Shown: positions 46,918 through 54,374 of the stretch, one piece after another
Position numbering within the stretch: position 1 is the stretch's first letter
How the letters are laid out: each line of letters starts with the position of its first letter
Origin: Latilactobacillus graminis DSM 20719
Lineage (GTDB): Bacteria > Bacillota > Bacilli > Lactobacillales > Lactobacillaceae
DNA length: 54,374 nucleotides
Reading direction: 5' to 3'
Assembly: GCF_001436415.1 (NCBI RefSeq)
Contig: NZ_AYZB01000037.1
Coordinates: forward strand, 1-54,374
The notes under the pieces: model-generated
Told to the model about the DNA's origin: nothing
What the model saw: the letters and a program-made list of their open reading frames with translations, nothing else
Databases searched by the model: none
Position numbers and translations under genes: made by a program

Positions 46918-47778
46918 ATGAACTTAACTTATTTACAATACTTCAAAAAAGTCTTTGAAACCCGCAATATAACCCAGGCCGCTAGAGCACTATATATTTC
47001 GCAACCGGCACTCAGTCGCGCCATTAAACATCTAGAATCCGAGTTAGGTGTCACACTTTTTTATCACACAGGTCGTAATATTGAAGCGACACCATACGCC
47101 CACACCTTCTATCCCTACGTTACTAAAACCCTAGCCATTCTTGACGACGGGTTTCGTGCGGTCAATGCCTTAAACCAGGAAATCATTACTTCAATCACTC
47201 TGTGCTTAGAAGTCGCATCTGTTTCCGCACCAAACTTAATGCGCATATTTTCAGAAAAACATCCTGATATTGAATTAACGATTATCCAACATCAGCTTCC
47301 TGAAAATATTAATGATTCCGTTTTATTTATCACTTCTGATTCAAAACCTGATTTAGTTAATGTTCCGATTATTAGAGAACCAATTTTAGTTGCCGTTCCT
47401 AAATCGCACCCGTTAGCCCAAAAAGCGGTTTTGCAAGCGACTGATATTCAACAAACACCAATTATTATGTTGAGTTCCAGCAATGCTTTTCGCCACACCA
47501 TTGATCTGGCCCTTGAAGCTAATCACATTCAGCCTAAAATTAGCTCAACCACTGATGATCCCGCAACGCTTCGTTCAATTATCAATCAAGGCTTAGGCAT
47601 CACCTTTTTTCCCCAAATCTCCTGGTCCTATCAAGCTAATGACAACTTTATCTTAAAAGAGATTGCTGGTGTCTCAATCGAACGGACTATTTATCTTTCG
47701 TCAACGTTGCGCGAAGATCACCCACTCATCAAAACAATTGTAACCACCCTTCGCGAGTGGTTCATCTGCCATAACTAA
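46918..47778 (+). CDS. mdcR: LysR-family regulator, probable malonate operon regulator
   Basis: 286 aa. Seen: the N-terminal helix-turn-helix (YFKKVFETRNITQAARALY, then ISQPALSRAIKHLESELG) and an effector-binding domain. It is divergent from mdcH, the classical position of MdcR, which activates the malonate operon. The assignment to malonate is by position; the sequence is a LysR family member closer to the CynR/CysB group length. RBS GGTGG before ATG. Confidence 0.85.
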   Translation: MNLTYLQYFKKVFETRNITQAARALYISQPALSRAIKHLESELGVTLFYHTGRNIEATPYAHTFYPYVTKTLAILDDGFRAVNALNQEIITSITLCLEVASVSAPNLMRIFSEKHPDIELTIIQHQLPENINDSVLFITSDSKPDLVNVPIIREPILVAVPKSHPLAQKAVLQATDIQQTPIIMLSSSNAFRHTIDLALEANHIQPKISSTTDDPATLRSIINQGLGITFFPQISWSYQANDNFILKEIAGVSIERTIYLSSTLREDHPLIKTIVTTLREWFICHN

Positions 47779-47826
47779 AAAAGGAATGTTTACTACCAAT
47801 TGATGATAGTAAACATTCCTTTTTTA
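47777..47826. terminator. Bidirectional terminator between mdcR and folA
   Basis: AAAAAAGGAATGTTTACTA and TAGTAAACATTCCTTTTTT pair perfectly over 19 bases. Confidence 0.88.
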
Positions 47827-47830
47827 CTGC

Positions 47831-48331
47831 TTATTTAGTGATTCTTTGATAAATTTCAAATGTATGCGTATAGCGATTACGTTCGTCCAGCACACCAGGT
47901 GTTTGACTGATTAATTCGAACTGATCCATCGCTAATTTTGGCATATAAATATCGCCTTCAAACGATGCAGCAATTTTTGTAACGTACAGATAATCGACAT
48001 CATCAGCAAACATTGCAAAAATATCGGCGCCGCCAATGATAAAAATCTTTTTCATCGGATTGACCTGCTCATATTCAAGCAGTTCCGCTTTATTGTGCAT
48101 CACCAATACGCCATCTGCCACAGCTAGTTCCGATTGCCGCGTAATCACGACGTTTTGCCGACTCGGTAAGGGGCGAGCAGGTAAACTATCATATGTTTTA
48201 CGCCCCATTACGACCACTTCATGAATCGTTTCGTGTTTAAAATTGGCAAGATCGTTTGGTAGTGACCATGGTAAATGCCCATTTTGACCGATTAACCCAT
48301 TTTGATCTTCAGCCCATAAAAATGCTAACAT
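47831..48331 (-). CDS. folA: Dihydrofolate reductase
   Basis: 166 aa from ATG 48331 (MLAFLWAEDQNGLIGQNG), chosen by AGGAGGAG 5 bases ahead; an upstream GTG at 48337 has no room for a binding site. Makes tetrahydrofolate for thymidylate synthase. Seen: LPWSLPNDLANFKHET with the acidic catalytic residue, VVMGRKTYDSLPARPL and IFIIGGADIFAMF. Follows thyA, the common arrangement. Confidence 0.96.
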   Translation of the reverse strand: MLAFLWAEDQNGLIGQNGHLPWSLPNDLANFKHETIHEVVVMGRKTYDSLPARPLPSRQNVVITRQSELAVADGVLVMHNKAELLEYEQVNPMKKIFIIGGADIFAMFADDVDYLYVTKIAASFEGDIYMPKLAMDQFELISQTPGVLDERNRYTHTFEIYQRITK

Positions 48332-48346
48332 TGCCACTCCTCCTCA

Positions 48347-49297
48347 TTAAACCGCGACAGGTGCTTTAATTGCGGGTTCTGCTTCATAATTTTCAAGTTT
48401 AATATCGGCGATATCAAAGTCAAAGATGCTTGTTTTATCTGGATTTAACCATAGTTGTGGTGCAGTATGAATGGGGCGTTCAAGCTGCGTCTTCACTTGT
48501 TCAACGTGATTGCTATAAATATGCGCATCACCTAAGGTATGGATGAATTCACCGACTTCAAGGCCGGTTTCATGCGCAATCAAATGTGTCAACAATGCGT
48601 AACTCGCAATGTTAAATGGTACTCCAAGGAAAACGTCCCCGCTACGTTGATACAATTGGCACGATAACCGTCCGTCATTCACGTAGAACTGGAACATCGT
48701 ATGACAAGGCGGCAACGCCATACTTGGCACATCTTCTGGATTCCAAGCTGAAACAATTAAGCGCCGTGAATCGGGATTGGTTTTAATTTGTTCAATCACA
48801 TTTTTAATCTGATCGATTGTGTCCCCAGAACGGGTTTGCCAAGCACGCCATTGTTTACCATAGATATCGCCCAGTTCACCATATTGTTTGGCAAAGGCTT
48901 CATCGTTTAAAATCCGTTCGTTAAACTGTTGCATTTGGTCGCGATAAACAGTATTGAAGGCCGTATCAGTTTGGGCACGATGACCAAAATCTGTCATATC
49001 CGGGCCTGTATAATCGGCACTTTGAACGTAGCGTTCAAACGCCCATTCATCCCAAATATGATTATTGTGTTGTAGTAAGTAGCGAATGTTGGAGTCGCCC
49101 TTTAAAAACCACAACAACTCGCTTTTAATTAGACCGAATGGCACTTTTTTGGTGGTCAATAAAGGGAACCCTTCATTTAAATCAAACCGCATTTGATAAC
49201 CAAATAAACTATAGGTGCCTGTATTGGTGCGATCTTCTTTGTAATGACCTGTTTCTAAAATAGTACGTGCTAAATCCAAATAGGTTTGCTCAGACAT
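48347..49297 (-). CDS. thyA: Thymidylate synthase
   Basis: 316 aa, the longer type with an insertion (about residues 85-140) seen in lactobacilli. Makes dTMP from dUMP using methylene-THF. Seen: [20 protein letters not shown], catalytic Cys in [35 protein letters not shown] and [12 protein letters not shown]. Coupled with folA 15 bases downstream. Confidence 0.97.
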   Translation of the reverse strand: MSEQTYLDLARTILETGHYKEDRTNTGTYSLFGYQMRFDLNEGFPLLTTKKVPFGLIKSELLWFLKGDSNIRYLLQHNNHIWDEWAFERYVQSADYTGPDMTDFGHRAQTDTAFNTVYRDQMQQFNERILNDEAFAKQYGELGDIYGKQWRAWQTRSGDTIDQIKNVIEQIKTNPDSRRLIVSAWNPEDVPSMALPPCHTMFQFYVNDGRLSCQLYQRSGDVFLGVPFNIASYALLTHLIAHETGLEVGEFIHTLGDAHIYSNHVEQVKTQLERPIHTAPQLWLNPDKTSIFDFDIADIKLENYEAEPAIKAPVAV

Positions 49298-49310
49298 GGG
49301 TGTGGATTCC

Positions 49311-49429
49311 TTTCTTTAACGTGCTTTTCAAACCATGTTCTTACGTTTAGCTCCACAAGTCAAACGATTGCTTCCAGCAATCATTCGCCTTGTTAGGCTA
49401 ATCCTCAGAACATACCCGGTTTGAACGCA
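49311..49429 (+). repeat. Palindromic repeat, tandem copy 1
   Basis: About 119 bases. Starts TTTCTTTAACGTGC, TTTTCAAACC and ATGTTCT and ends AGAACATACCCGGTTTGAACGCA (given in parts: AGAACAT, then GGTTTGAACGCA), so the ends pair. Inside, TTAGCTCCACAAG pairs with CTTGTTAGGCTAA, and GATTGCT pairs with AGCAATC. It separates thyA from the ABC-F gene. Confidence 0.8.
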
Positions 49430-49434
49430 TTTCT

Positions 49435-49553
49435 TTTCTTTAACGTGCTTTTCAAACTAGGTTCCTGCGCTTTACCTAGTTAGTCAAATCATCGTCTGCA
49501 TCGCTAATTCGCCTAACTAGGTAAATGCTCATAACCTAACCAGTTTGAACGCA
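49435..49553 (+). repeat. Palindromic repeat, tandem copy 2
   Basis: Same outer bases as copy 1 (TTAACGTGCTTTTCAAAC at the start, GTTTGAACGCA at the end) and the same length, offset 124 bases. The inner stem is different but still paired: CTAGGTT with AACCTAAC, and TACCTAGTTAG with CTAACTAGGTA. It ends two bases before the ABC-F stop codon. Confidence 0.8.
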
Positions 49554-49554
49554 C

Positions 49555-51438
49555 TCAGTTTGCGTATTCACTTAAGTATTCCCAGCGGGTCATTTTTTCG
49601 TCTAGTTGTTGGTTGAGTTGATCCATTTGGGCCTGCCACTCTGCTAATTTACCATAGTCGGCACCGTTTGCGTTCATTTCTGCTTTGATGGTTTCAATCT
49701 GTTCGTCCAATTGTTCCATGTCGGCTTCGATGTGTTCGTATTCCTTTTGTTCGGCGTATGTTAATTTCTGCTTGGTCTTTGCGACTGGTGCCTCTTCAAC
49801 CGCTGCTGTCGCTGCTTTAGGCGCTGACTTAGTTGGGGTTGCTTTTTGTTTCATTAAGTAATCACTGAAAAGCCCGACTTCGGTGCTAATCTTGCCCGCG
49901 CCTTCAAAAATCAAGAGCTTGTCGGCGACTTGATCGAGGAAGTAACGGTCATGAGAAACCGTGATCACTGTACCGTTAAAGTTTTCCAAGTAATTTTCCA
50001 GAATCGTCAACGTGCCAATATCTAAATCATTAGTTGGTTCATCCAGTAATAAGACGTTTGGTTGTTGCATCAAAATCTTCAACAAATACAAGCGGCGTTT
50101 CTCACCACCAGAAAGTTTACCAATCAATGTGCCATGCATTTGACGACTAAACAGGAATTGTTCTAACAATTGTGTGACACTGATCCGGTCCCCATTTTTA
50201 CCAATGACTTCTTCGCCGGCTTCTTGCAAGTAGGCAATGACTCGTTTATTAGGGTCGAGGTCTTCATTTTGTTGCGTGTAGTAGCCAAGATTGACGGTTT
50301 CACCGACAATTAGCTCCCCACTATCCAGTGGTAGCCGTTGCGCCAGCACGTTTAAGAGTGATGATTTGCCGGCACCGTTGACGCCACTAATCCCAATCCG
50401 ATCGTTAGCTTGGGCTAAAATACTAAAATCATCCAGAATCTGCCGATCACCAAGGCGTAAACTAGCATGCTTTAATTCGAGTACTTTTTTTCCTAACCGT
50501 GATTGCCCCATTTGAATATCGACTTCTAAGTCATCTGGTCCAGTGGTTAAATTCGCCTTTAAATCATTGAAGCGATTGATCCGGGCTTGTTGTTTGGTTG
50601 TCCGTGCCTTAGCCCCCGCCCGCATCCACGTTAATTCTTGCTTGTAGCGTTGTTGTTGCTTATGGGCAGCTTGTTGTTCACGTTCCAAACGGTCAGCTTT
50701 TTGAATTAAGAATTGTTCATAGTTACCGTCATATGAATAGAGTTGCCCACCATCGAGTTCGAAAATCTGGTTCGCAACGCGATCCAAGAAGTACCGATCA
50801 TGCGTCACAATTAAAAGGGCCCCTTGATATTGCGCTAACCGTTTTTCAAGCCATTCAATGGAATCAAAGTCCAAATGATTGGTCGGTTCATCCAAAATCA
50901 ATAAATCAGGGCTTTCGATTAAGGCTTGTGCCAAACCAACCCGTTTTTGTTGGCCCCCCGATAATGTATTGATTGGTTGATCCAAATCCGTTAAGTGTAG
51001 TTGTGTCAATATGGTTTTGATATCCGTATCGACCGACCAAGCATCACGTTGTGTCATTTGCGCATCAGCCTGTTCATATTGCGTCTGTAATTTTAGATTA
51101 GTTGGATCTTGCGTATAAGCCGCCAAGACACGTTCATAATTTTGGATGGTCTTGAACACCGGATTATCGCCGGCAAAAATGGCCGCCATAATACTTAAAT
51201 TCGTATCAAAACTTGGTTTCTGCGCTAAATAACTCATCGTATATTGATTAGGCGTTTCAATCTGACCACTGTCATATGAATCCGTACCGGTAATCGCGTT
51301 GAGCAACGTTGTTTTGCCAGTCCCGTTAATGCCGACTAAGCCAATCCGGTCCCCTTCGCGGATTAAAAATGAAATATCTTCAAAAAGCGTTTTTTCACCG
51401 TAAGTCTTTGTTAAATGCGTTGCTGTCAATGTTTGCAA
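49555..51438 (-). CDS. ABC-F family ATP-binding protein (Uup-like)
   Basis: 627 aa with two ABC cassettes and no membrane domain. Seen: Walker A GINGTGKTTLLN and signature LSGGQQKRVGLAQAL in the first half; GVNGAGKSSLLNVL and LSGGEKRRLYLLKIL in the second; a central P-site linker rich in Arg/Gln; and a C-terminal coiled coil after a Pro/Ala-rich linker (about 535-620) as in Uup. ABC-F proteins act on ribosomes or DNA rather than transport. Which subtype (Uup or YdiF-like) is uncertain; the coiled coil favours Uup. Confidence 0.92.
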   Translation of the reverse strand: MQTLTATHLTKTYGEKTLFEDISFLIREGDRIGLVGINGTGKTTLLNAITGTDSYDSGQIETPNQYTMSYLAQKPSFDTNLSIMAAIFAGDNPVFKTIQNYERVLAAYTQDPTNLKLQTQYEQADAQMTQRDAWSVDTDIKTILTQLHLTDLDQPINTLSGGQQKRVGLAQALIESPDLLILDEPTNHLDFDSIEWLEKRLAQYQGALLIVTHDRYFLDRVANQIFELDGGQLYSYDGNYEQFLIQKADRLEREQQAAHKQQQRYKQELTWMRAGAKARTTKQQARINRFNDLKANLTTGPDDLEVDIQMGQSRLGKKVLELKHASLRLGDRQILDDFSILAQANDRIGISGVNGAGKSSLLNVLAQRLPLDSGELIVGETVNLGYYTQQNEDLDPNKRVIAYLQEAGEEVIGKNGDRISVTQLLEQFLFSRQMHGTLIGKLSGGEKRRLYLLKILMQQPNVLLLDEPTNDLDIGTLTILENYLENFNGTVITVSHDRYFLDQVADKLLIFEGAGKISTEVGLFSDYLMKQKATPTKSAPKAATAAVEEAPVAKTKQKLTYAEQKEYEHIEADMEQLDEQIETIKAEMNANGADYGKLAEWQAQMDQLNQQLDEKMTRWEYLSEYAN

Positions 51439-51539
51439 TATAAGTCACCTTTTTACTTTCATTACCATCAATCATAGCGAATAATCAGACGACTGACAAT
51501 CAAAATAACAAAAAGAATATCGTAAACTGTCAATAAGCA

Positions 51540-51576
51540 AAAAAACTCCTGACAACGATTAAGATTGTCAGGAGCT
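51540..51576 (-). terminator. Terminator after the unrecognised gene
   Basis: On the minus strand AGCTCCTGACAA and TTGTCAGGAGT pair around a 9-base loop, then TTTTTTT. Confidence 0.82.
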
Positions 51577-51579
51577 AAC

Positions 51580-52041
51580 TTAAATTTCAGGGTACATATC
51601 TGCAATTGTGTGTTCAGCATCAATCACGATGTATAAACGACCATTTTTTTGTGAGATTTGACTACTTTGATAAATATTATCTAAGCCACTATTATCTTTG
51701 TTCTTGAATGGGAAATAAATTTGCATTGGTGCGCGATCTTGATCGTCTTCAAAGATTAAATCGAGTTTTTCGATGTCTTGATACTTTGTTGCCCGCCCAA
51801 ACATCCCCATTTCAAGCGAACCAGTATTGATATCTTCGGACTTAACATGATCGGCTTCCGGTAAAATTTCAGCTTTGAAACTCTTGCAAGGGTGAATCTC
51901 TTGCATTGGGCCGCCATTAATGCGGCCATAACTGGTGGTAACACGGCTAATCCAAATATCATTTAATTCTTTATGGTTGACGGTCCAAGCATCCCCATTT
52001 CTAAAATAAAATTTTAATTCCTTAAAAACATGTTGTGTCAT
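51580..52041 (-). CDS. Hypothetical protein, unrecognised
   Basis: 153 aa from ATG 52041, supported by AAAGGGTG; the frame extends one codon further (TTG). I do not recognise it. It looks soluble, acidic at the C-terminal half, no signal peptide or membrane helix. Motif-like pieces: LKFYFRNGDAWTV near the start, GMFGRATKYQDIEKLDLIFE in the middle, and LYIVIDAEHTIADMYP at the end. The alternating hydrophobic pattern suggests mostly beta structure. It has its own terminator (51540-51576) and lies between cca and the ABC-F gene. Codon use looks like its neighbours. Confidence 0.7.
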   Translation of the reverse strand: MTQHVFKELKFYFRNGDAWTVNHKELNDIWISRVTTSYGRINGGPMQEIHPCKSFKAEILPEADHVKSEDINTGSLEMGMFGRATKYQDIEKLDLIFEDDQDRAPMQIYFPFKNKDNSGLDNIYQSSQISQKNGRLYIVIDAEHTIADMYPEI

Positions 52042-52104
52042 CAATTATCACCCTTTCTGAATGTGCTTACATGGCTATTTTAACACACCTTCTGAGGGAA
52101 TGGC

Positions 52105-53304
52105 TTAGTTTTGTGCAGCCCATTGCAATAATTGCGCTTGGTCATTTGGTAATTGGTCTAACACCACAGTTTTTTCGAGTTGCGCCAAGATCTTTCCCAG
52201 CTGTGGTCCGGGTTGATAACCATTTTGTATTAAGACTTGTCCATTGATGGCTAGTTCAGCCTTTTGCTTAATTTGCAGTGCCGCATACTTTGCTTGCCAC
52301 TGATCAACTGCCATTGGTTTGCTTGTCATCAATTGGGCGACGACTAACGTGATGTCTAATACGTGTTGCCCCGCTTGATAAAGCGCCCACTGATCGGCCG
52401 ATTGGTCTAGAATGGCTGGCAATAATCCCAAACCTGCTTTAACCGCATCGATCACATCGTTAGCACTCTTCCAGCGTTTCAATAATTTGCTAGCGGCGGC
52501 GGGAGTTTTACCCAATAATGCATTGACTAGTAGCCAATCCGTATCTTCGTCATGAATCTGTTGCGCAGGTAGTGCCGCTAATTTGGCTAGTCCTGCTGAT
52601 TCAGTCGCGAACTCTGGACAATATTGATACAACCCAGTTTTTAAAAAAGTTTGTAACCCATTTTGGCGCTGAATGCCTTGGAGTAACTTCACAAATTCCA
52701 CATGGATTCGTTCCACCGCGATCTTTGTTAGTAATTCAGCATGTTTGGTAATCGCAGCCTGTGTTTCTGGGGTGACTGCAAAGCCGAGCTGACTTTCAAA
52801 ACGAACAGCACGCATCATGCGGAGTGCATCTTCGTGGAAGCGTTCATCAGCTTCGCCCACCGCTCTGATTTGTTGCGCTTTTAGATCGGTCAGGCCATCG
52901 AATAAGTCAATAATTTCACCATCAGCGCGCATCGCAAGCGCATTAATCGTAAAGTCCCGCCGTTGTAGATCTGCGGCTAACGATCGGACAAACGTGACAG
53001 AATCGGGTCGTCTAAAATCTTGGTAGCCACTTTCCGTCCTAAAAGTGGTCACTTCATAACCAGTCCCATGATCAAGAATCATTACAGTCCCGTGTTGAAT
53101 CCCGGTATCGACCGTTCGTTTAAAAATCTGCTTCACTTCTGCTGGATACGCAGACGTTGCAATATCGACATCGTGAATTGGCAAGCCTAATAAATAATCG
53201 CGGACACTACCACCGACAAAATAGGCTTCAAAACCCGCTGCTTCAATTTGTTTTAAGATTGGTAGGGCGGCTTTAAATTCCGGCGCAAAGGTCGTTACTC
53301 TCAT
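52105..53304 (-). CDS. cca: CCA tRNA nucleotidyltransferase
   Basis: 399 aa, class II enzyme that adds CCA to tRNA 3' ends. Seen: AYFVGGSVRDYLLGLPIHDVDIATSA (given in parts: YFVGGSVRDYLLG, then HDVDIATSA) with the catalytic DxD, RRDFTINALAM, and EDALRMMRAVRFESQLGF. Full length. It is divergent from the YitT gene. Confidence 0.96.
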   Translation of the reverse strand: MRVTTFAPEFKAALPILKQIEAAGFEAYFVGGSVRDYLLGLPIHDVDIATSAYPAEVKQIFKRTVDTGIQHGTVMILDHGTGYEVTTFRTESGYQDFRRPDSVTFVRSLAADLQRRDFTINALAMRADGEIIDLFDGLTDLKAQQIRAVGEADERFHEDALRMMRAVRFESQLGFAVTPETQAAITKHAELLTKIAVERIHVEFVKLLQGIQRQNGLQTFLKTGLYQYCPEFATESAGLAKLAALPAQQIHDEDTDWLLVNALLGKTPAAASKLLKRWKSANDVIDAVKAGLGLLPAILDQSADQWALYQAGQHVLDITLVVAQLMTSKPMAVDQWQAKYAALQIKQKAELAINGQVLIQNGYQPGPQLGKILAQLEKTVVLDQLPNDQAQLLQWAAQN

Positions 53305-53442
53305 GGATGATCCCTCTTATCTAATAATTAACTGTTTCTGATGTTATTTATCATACCACAATCATTACAACCACCAAATAGCTGGCACTGTTTTTACAGC
53401 CTACGTCGTGCTATATTTGAGTTATGTAAAGGGGGCGGTTTA

Positions 53443-54300
53443 ATGACGAATCATCATACATGGCAAACTACCAGCCGTAACTTGATGATGATTGCCTTGG
53501 GCTGTGCAGTCTATGCGTTTGGCCTAGTCACGATCAACATCCAAAATCACCTTGCCGAAGGGGGCTTAACCGGGATTACCTTGATTTTACGCTATTGGTT
53601 GCACATCGATCCGGCGTACACGACTGTATTATTGAATATCCCGTTAATTATTCTCGGTTACCGCTACCTTGGCAAACGCGCATTGGCTTACACCATTTAT
53701 GGGACCGCAATGATGTCGCTTTTCTTATGGATTTGGCAGCGCGTCCCCATCACAATTGACTTGAACCACGACATTTTAATCGCTTCAATCCTAGCCGGTT
53801 TATGTGGCGGCTTTGGGAGTGGGATTATCTACCGCTTTGGCGGCACAACCGGTGGAACTGACGTCATTGCCCGCATTATCGAAAAAGAAAAAGGGATGCC
53901 GATGGGCCGTTCACTCCTTCTTTTTGACGTCGTGGTCTTAACACTGTCACTCAGTTACCTCGATATTGAACATATGATGTATACCTTAATTGCTTCTTAC
54001 GTTTTCTCGCGGATTGTTAACTTCACACTTGAAGGCGCCTATGCTGCCAAAGGAATACTCGTTATCAGCGATCACGCCCAAGCAGTTGCCGATGACATTC
54101 TGACTGACATGGAGCGTGGTGTCACCTTCTTACATGCTACTGGCGCTTATGCCCACCAAGACCGACTAATGCTCTATTGCGTCGTCAGCCCAAGTGAGAT
54201 TGCCCATCTGAAACGGTTAATCAATCACCATGATCCGCACGCATTTATCTCAATTATTGATGTTCACGAAGCACTCGGTGAAGGATTTACGTATGAATAA
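53443..54300 (+). CDS. YitT family membrane protein (DUF161/DUF2179)
   Basis: 285 aa from ATG 53443, supported by AAGGGGG; the open frame from 53341 runs through the leader. Five membrane helices (about 13-175: MMIALGCAVYAFGLV, ILIASILAGLCGGFGSGIIYRFGGTTGGTDVI, given here in parts), then a C-terminal soluble DUF2179 domain (MERGVTFLHATGAY, LKRLINHHDPHAFISIIDVHEALGEGF). Function unknown; likely a transporter or sensor. Monocistronic in this window. Confidence 0.9.
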   Translation: MTNHHTWQTTSRNLMMIALGCAVYAFGLVTINIQNHLAEGGLTGITLILRYWLHIDPAYTTVLLNIPLIILGYRYLGKRALAYTIYGTAMMSLFLWIWQRVPITIDLNHDILIASILAGLCGGFGSGIIYRFGGTTGGTDVIARIIEKEKGMPMGRSLLLFDVVVLTLSLSYLDIEHMMYTLIASYVFSRIVNFTLEGAYAAKGILVISDHAQAVADDILTDMERGVTFLHATGAYAHQDRLMLYCVVSPSEIAHLKRLINHHDPHAFISIIDVHEALGEGFTYE

Positions 54301-54374
54301 TCAATAAAACACCCGACTAAATGTACTAGGCCCTGTCAAGTTGACGGATGAAATAATATAAAATTTAATATGTT
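54301..54374. other. Right edge of the window, non-coding, possible mobile-element end
   Basis: 74 bases with no gene. It holds GTCAAGTTGACGGATG and then AAATAATATAAAATTT. The 15 bases GATGAAATAATATAA recur in reverse at 16-30. No transposase is seen inside the window. Confidence 0.3.

Noticed and set aside
1-54374. CRISPR arrays, tRNA or rRNA genes, prophage modules, toxin-antitoxin pairs
   Set aside because: Looked for across the window; no regularly spaced repeats, tRNA T-loop patterns, phage structural genes or paired small toxin genes were found.

Overview
The window looks like a low-GC Gram-positive lactic acid bacterium of the Lactobacillaceae. The gene content and order (topA-trmFO-xerC-hslVU, rnhB-dprA next to rbgA and signal peptidase, pflBA, alsS-budA, a malonate decarboxylase cluster, ECF thiamine transport) fit the Latilactobacillus sakei/curvatus group best. 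The genus is an inference from protein style and gene order, not from any marker gene. I saw no rRNA, tRNA, CRISPR array, prophage or complete insertion sequence.

Layout. 1-5.6 kb: rqcH, a decayed MarR regulator, two DegV fatty-acid-binding proteins, a DUF1836 protein and a hemolysin III (PAQR) membrane protein. 5.6-7.2 kb: a 580-base gap followed by a XerS-type tyrosine recombinase. The gap carries a near-canonical Firmicutes dif site (5657-5684), a weaker dif-like copy in the opposite orientation 6 bases away (5691-5718), and a perfect 15-6-15 inverted repeat (6050-6085) just before xerS. This marks the window's left end as the probable replication terminus. Right of dif most genes lie on the minus strand; left of it three of five intact genes lie on the plus strand. 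7.2-12.9 kb: TPP riboswitch-thiT, a P1B-4 metal ATPase with a Fur-box-like operator, ppaC, a LysR regulator and pflA. 13-20 kb: pflB, then parEC. 20-27.4 kb: plsY, a thiD/pdxK kinase, the acetoin pair alsS-budA, an aldose-1-epimerase-like gene and hslVU. 27.4-39.5 kb: xerC, trmFO, topA, an Rrf2 regulator with an NmrA/QorB-like reductase, dprA, rnhB, rbgA, lepB, yozE, ypmS, ypmR and a third degV. 39.6-47.8 kb: a malonate decarboxylase operon (mdcH-A-C-DE-G, a membrane acyltransferase, mdcB) with a divergent LysR gene. 47.8-54.3 kb: folA, thyA, two tandem palindromic repeats, an ABC-F protein, an unrecognised small protein, cca and a YitT-family protein.

How the genes work together. Chromosome ends and topology are strongly represented (dif, xerS, xerC, parEC, topA). 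Pyruvate metabolism appears through pflBA (formate and acetyl-CoA) and alsS-budA (acetoin). The mdc operon encodes a complete biotin-independent malonate decarboxylase with its cofactor-assembly enzymes, but no recognisable malonate transporter; a membrane acyltransferase-3 protein sits inside the operon instead.

Most unusual points: (1) two different Xer-type sites within 430 bases of each other beside a XerS whose usual catalytic His/Trp is Gln; (2) a roughly 119-base palindromic repeat family whose two tandem copies differ by apparently compensatory stem changes, with an internally deleted third copy at 27.4 kb; (3) two places where a terminator-like hairpin contains the ribosome binding site of the next gene (rnhB/dprA and trmFO/xerC).
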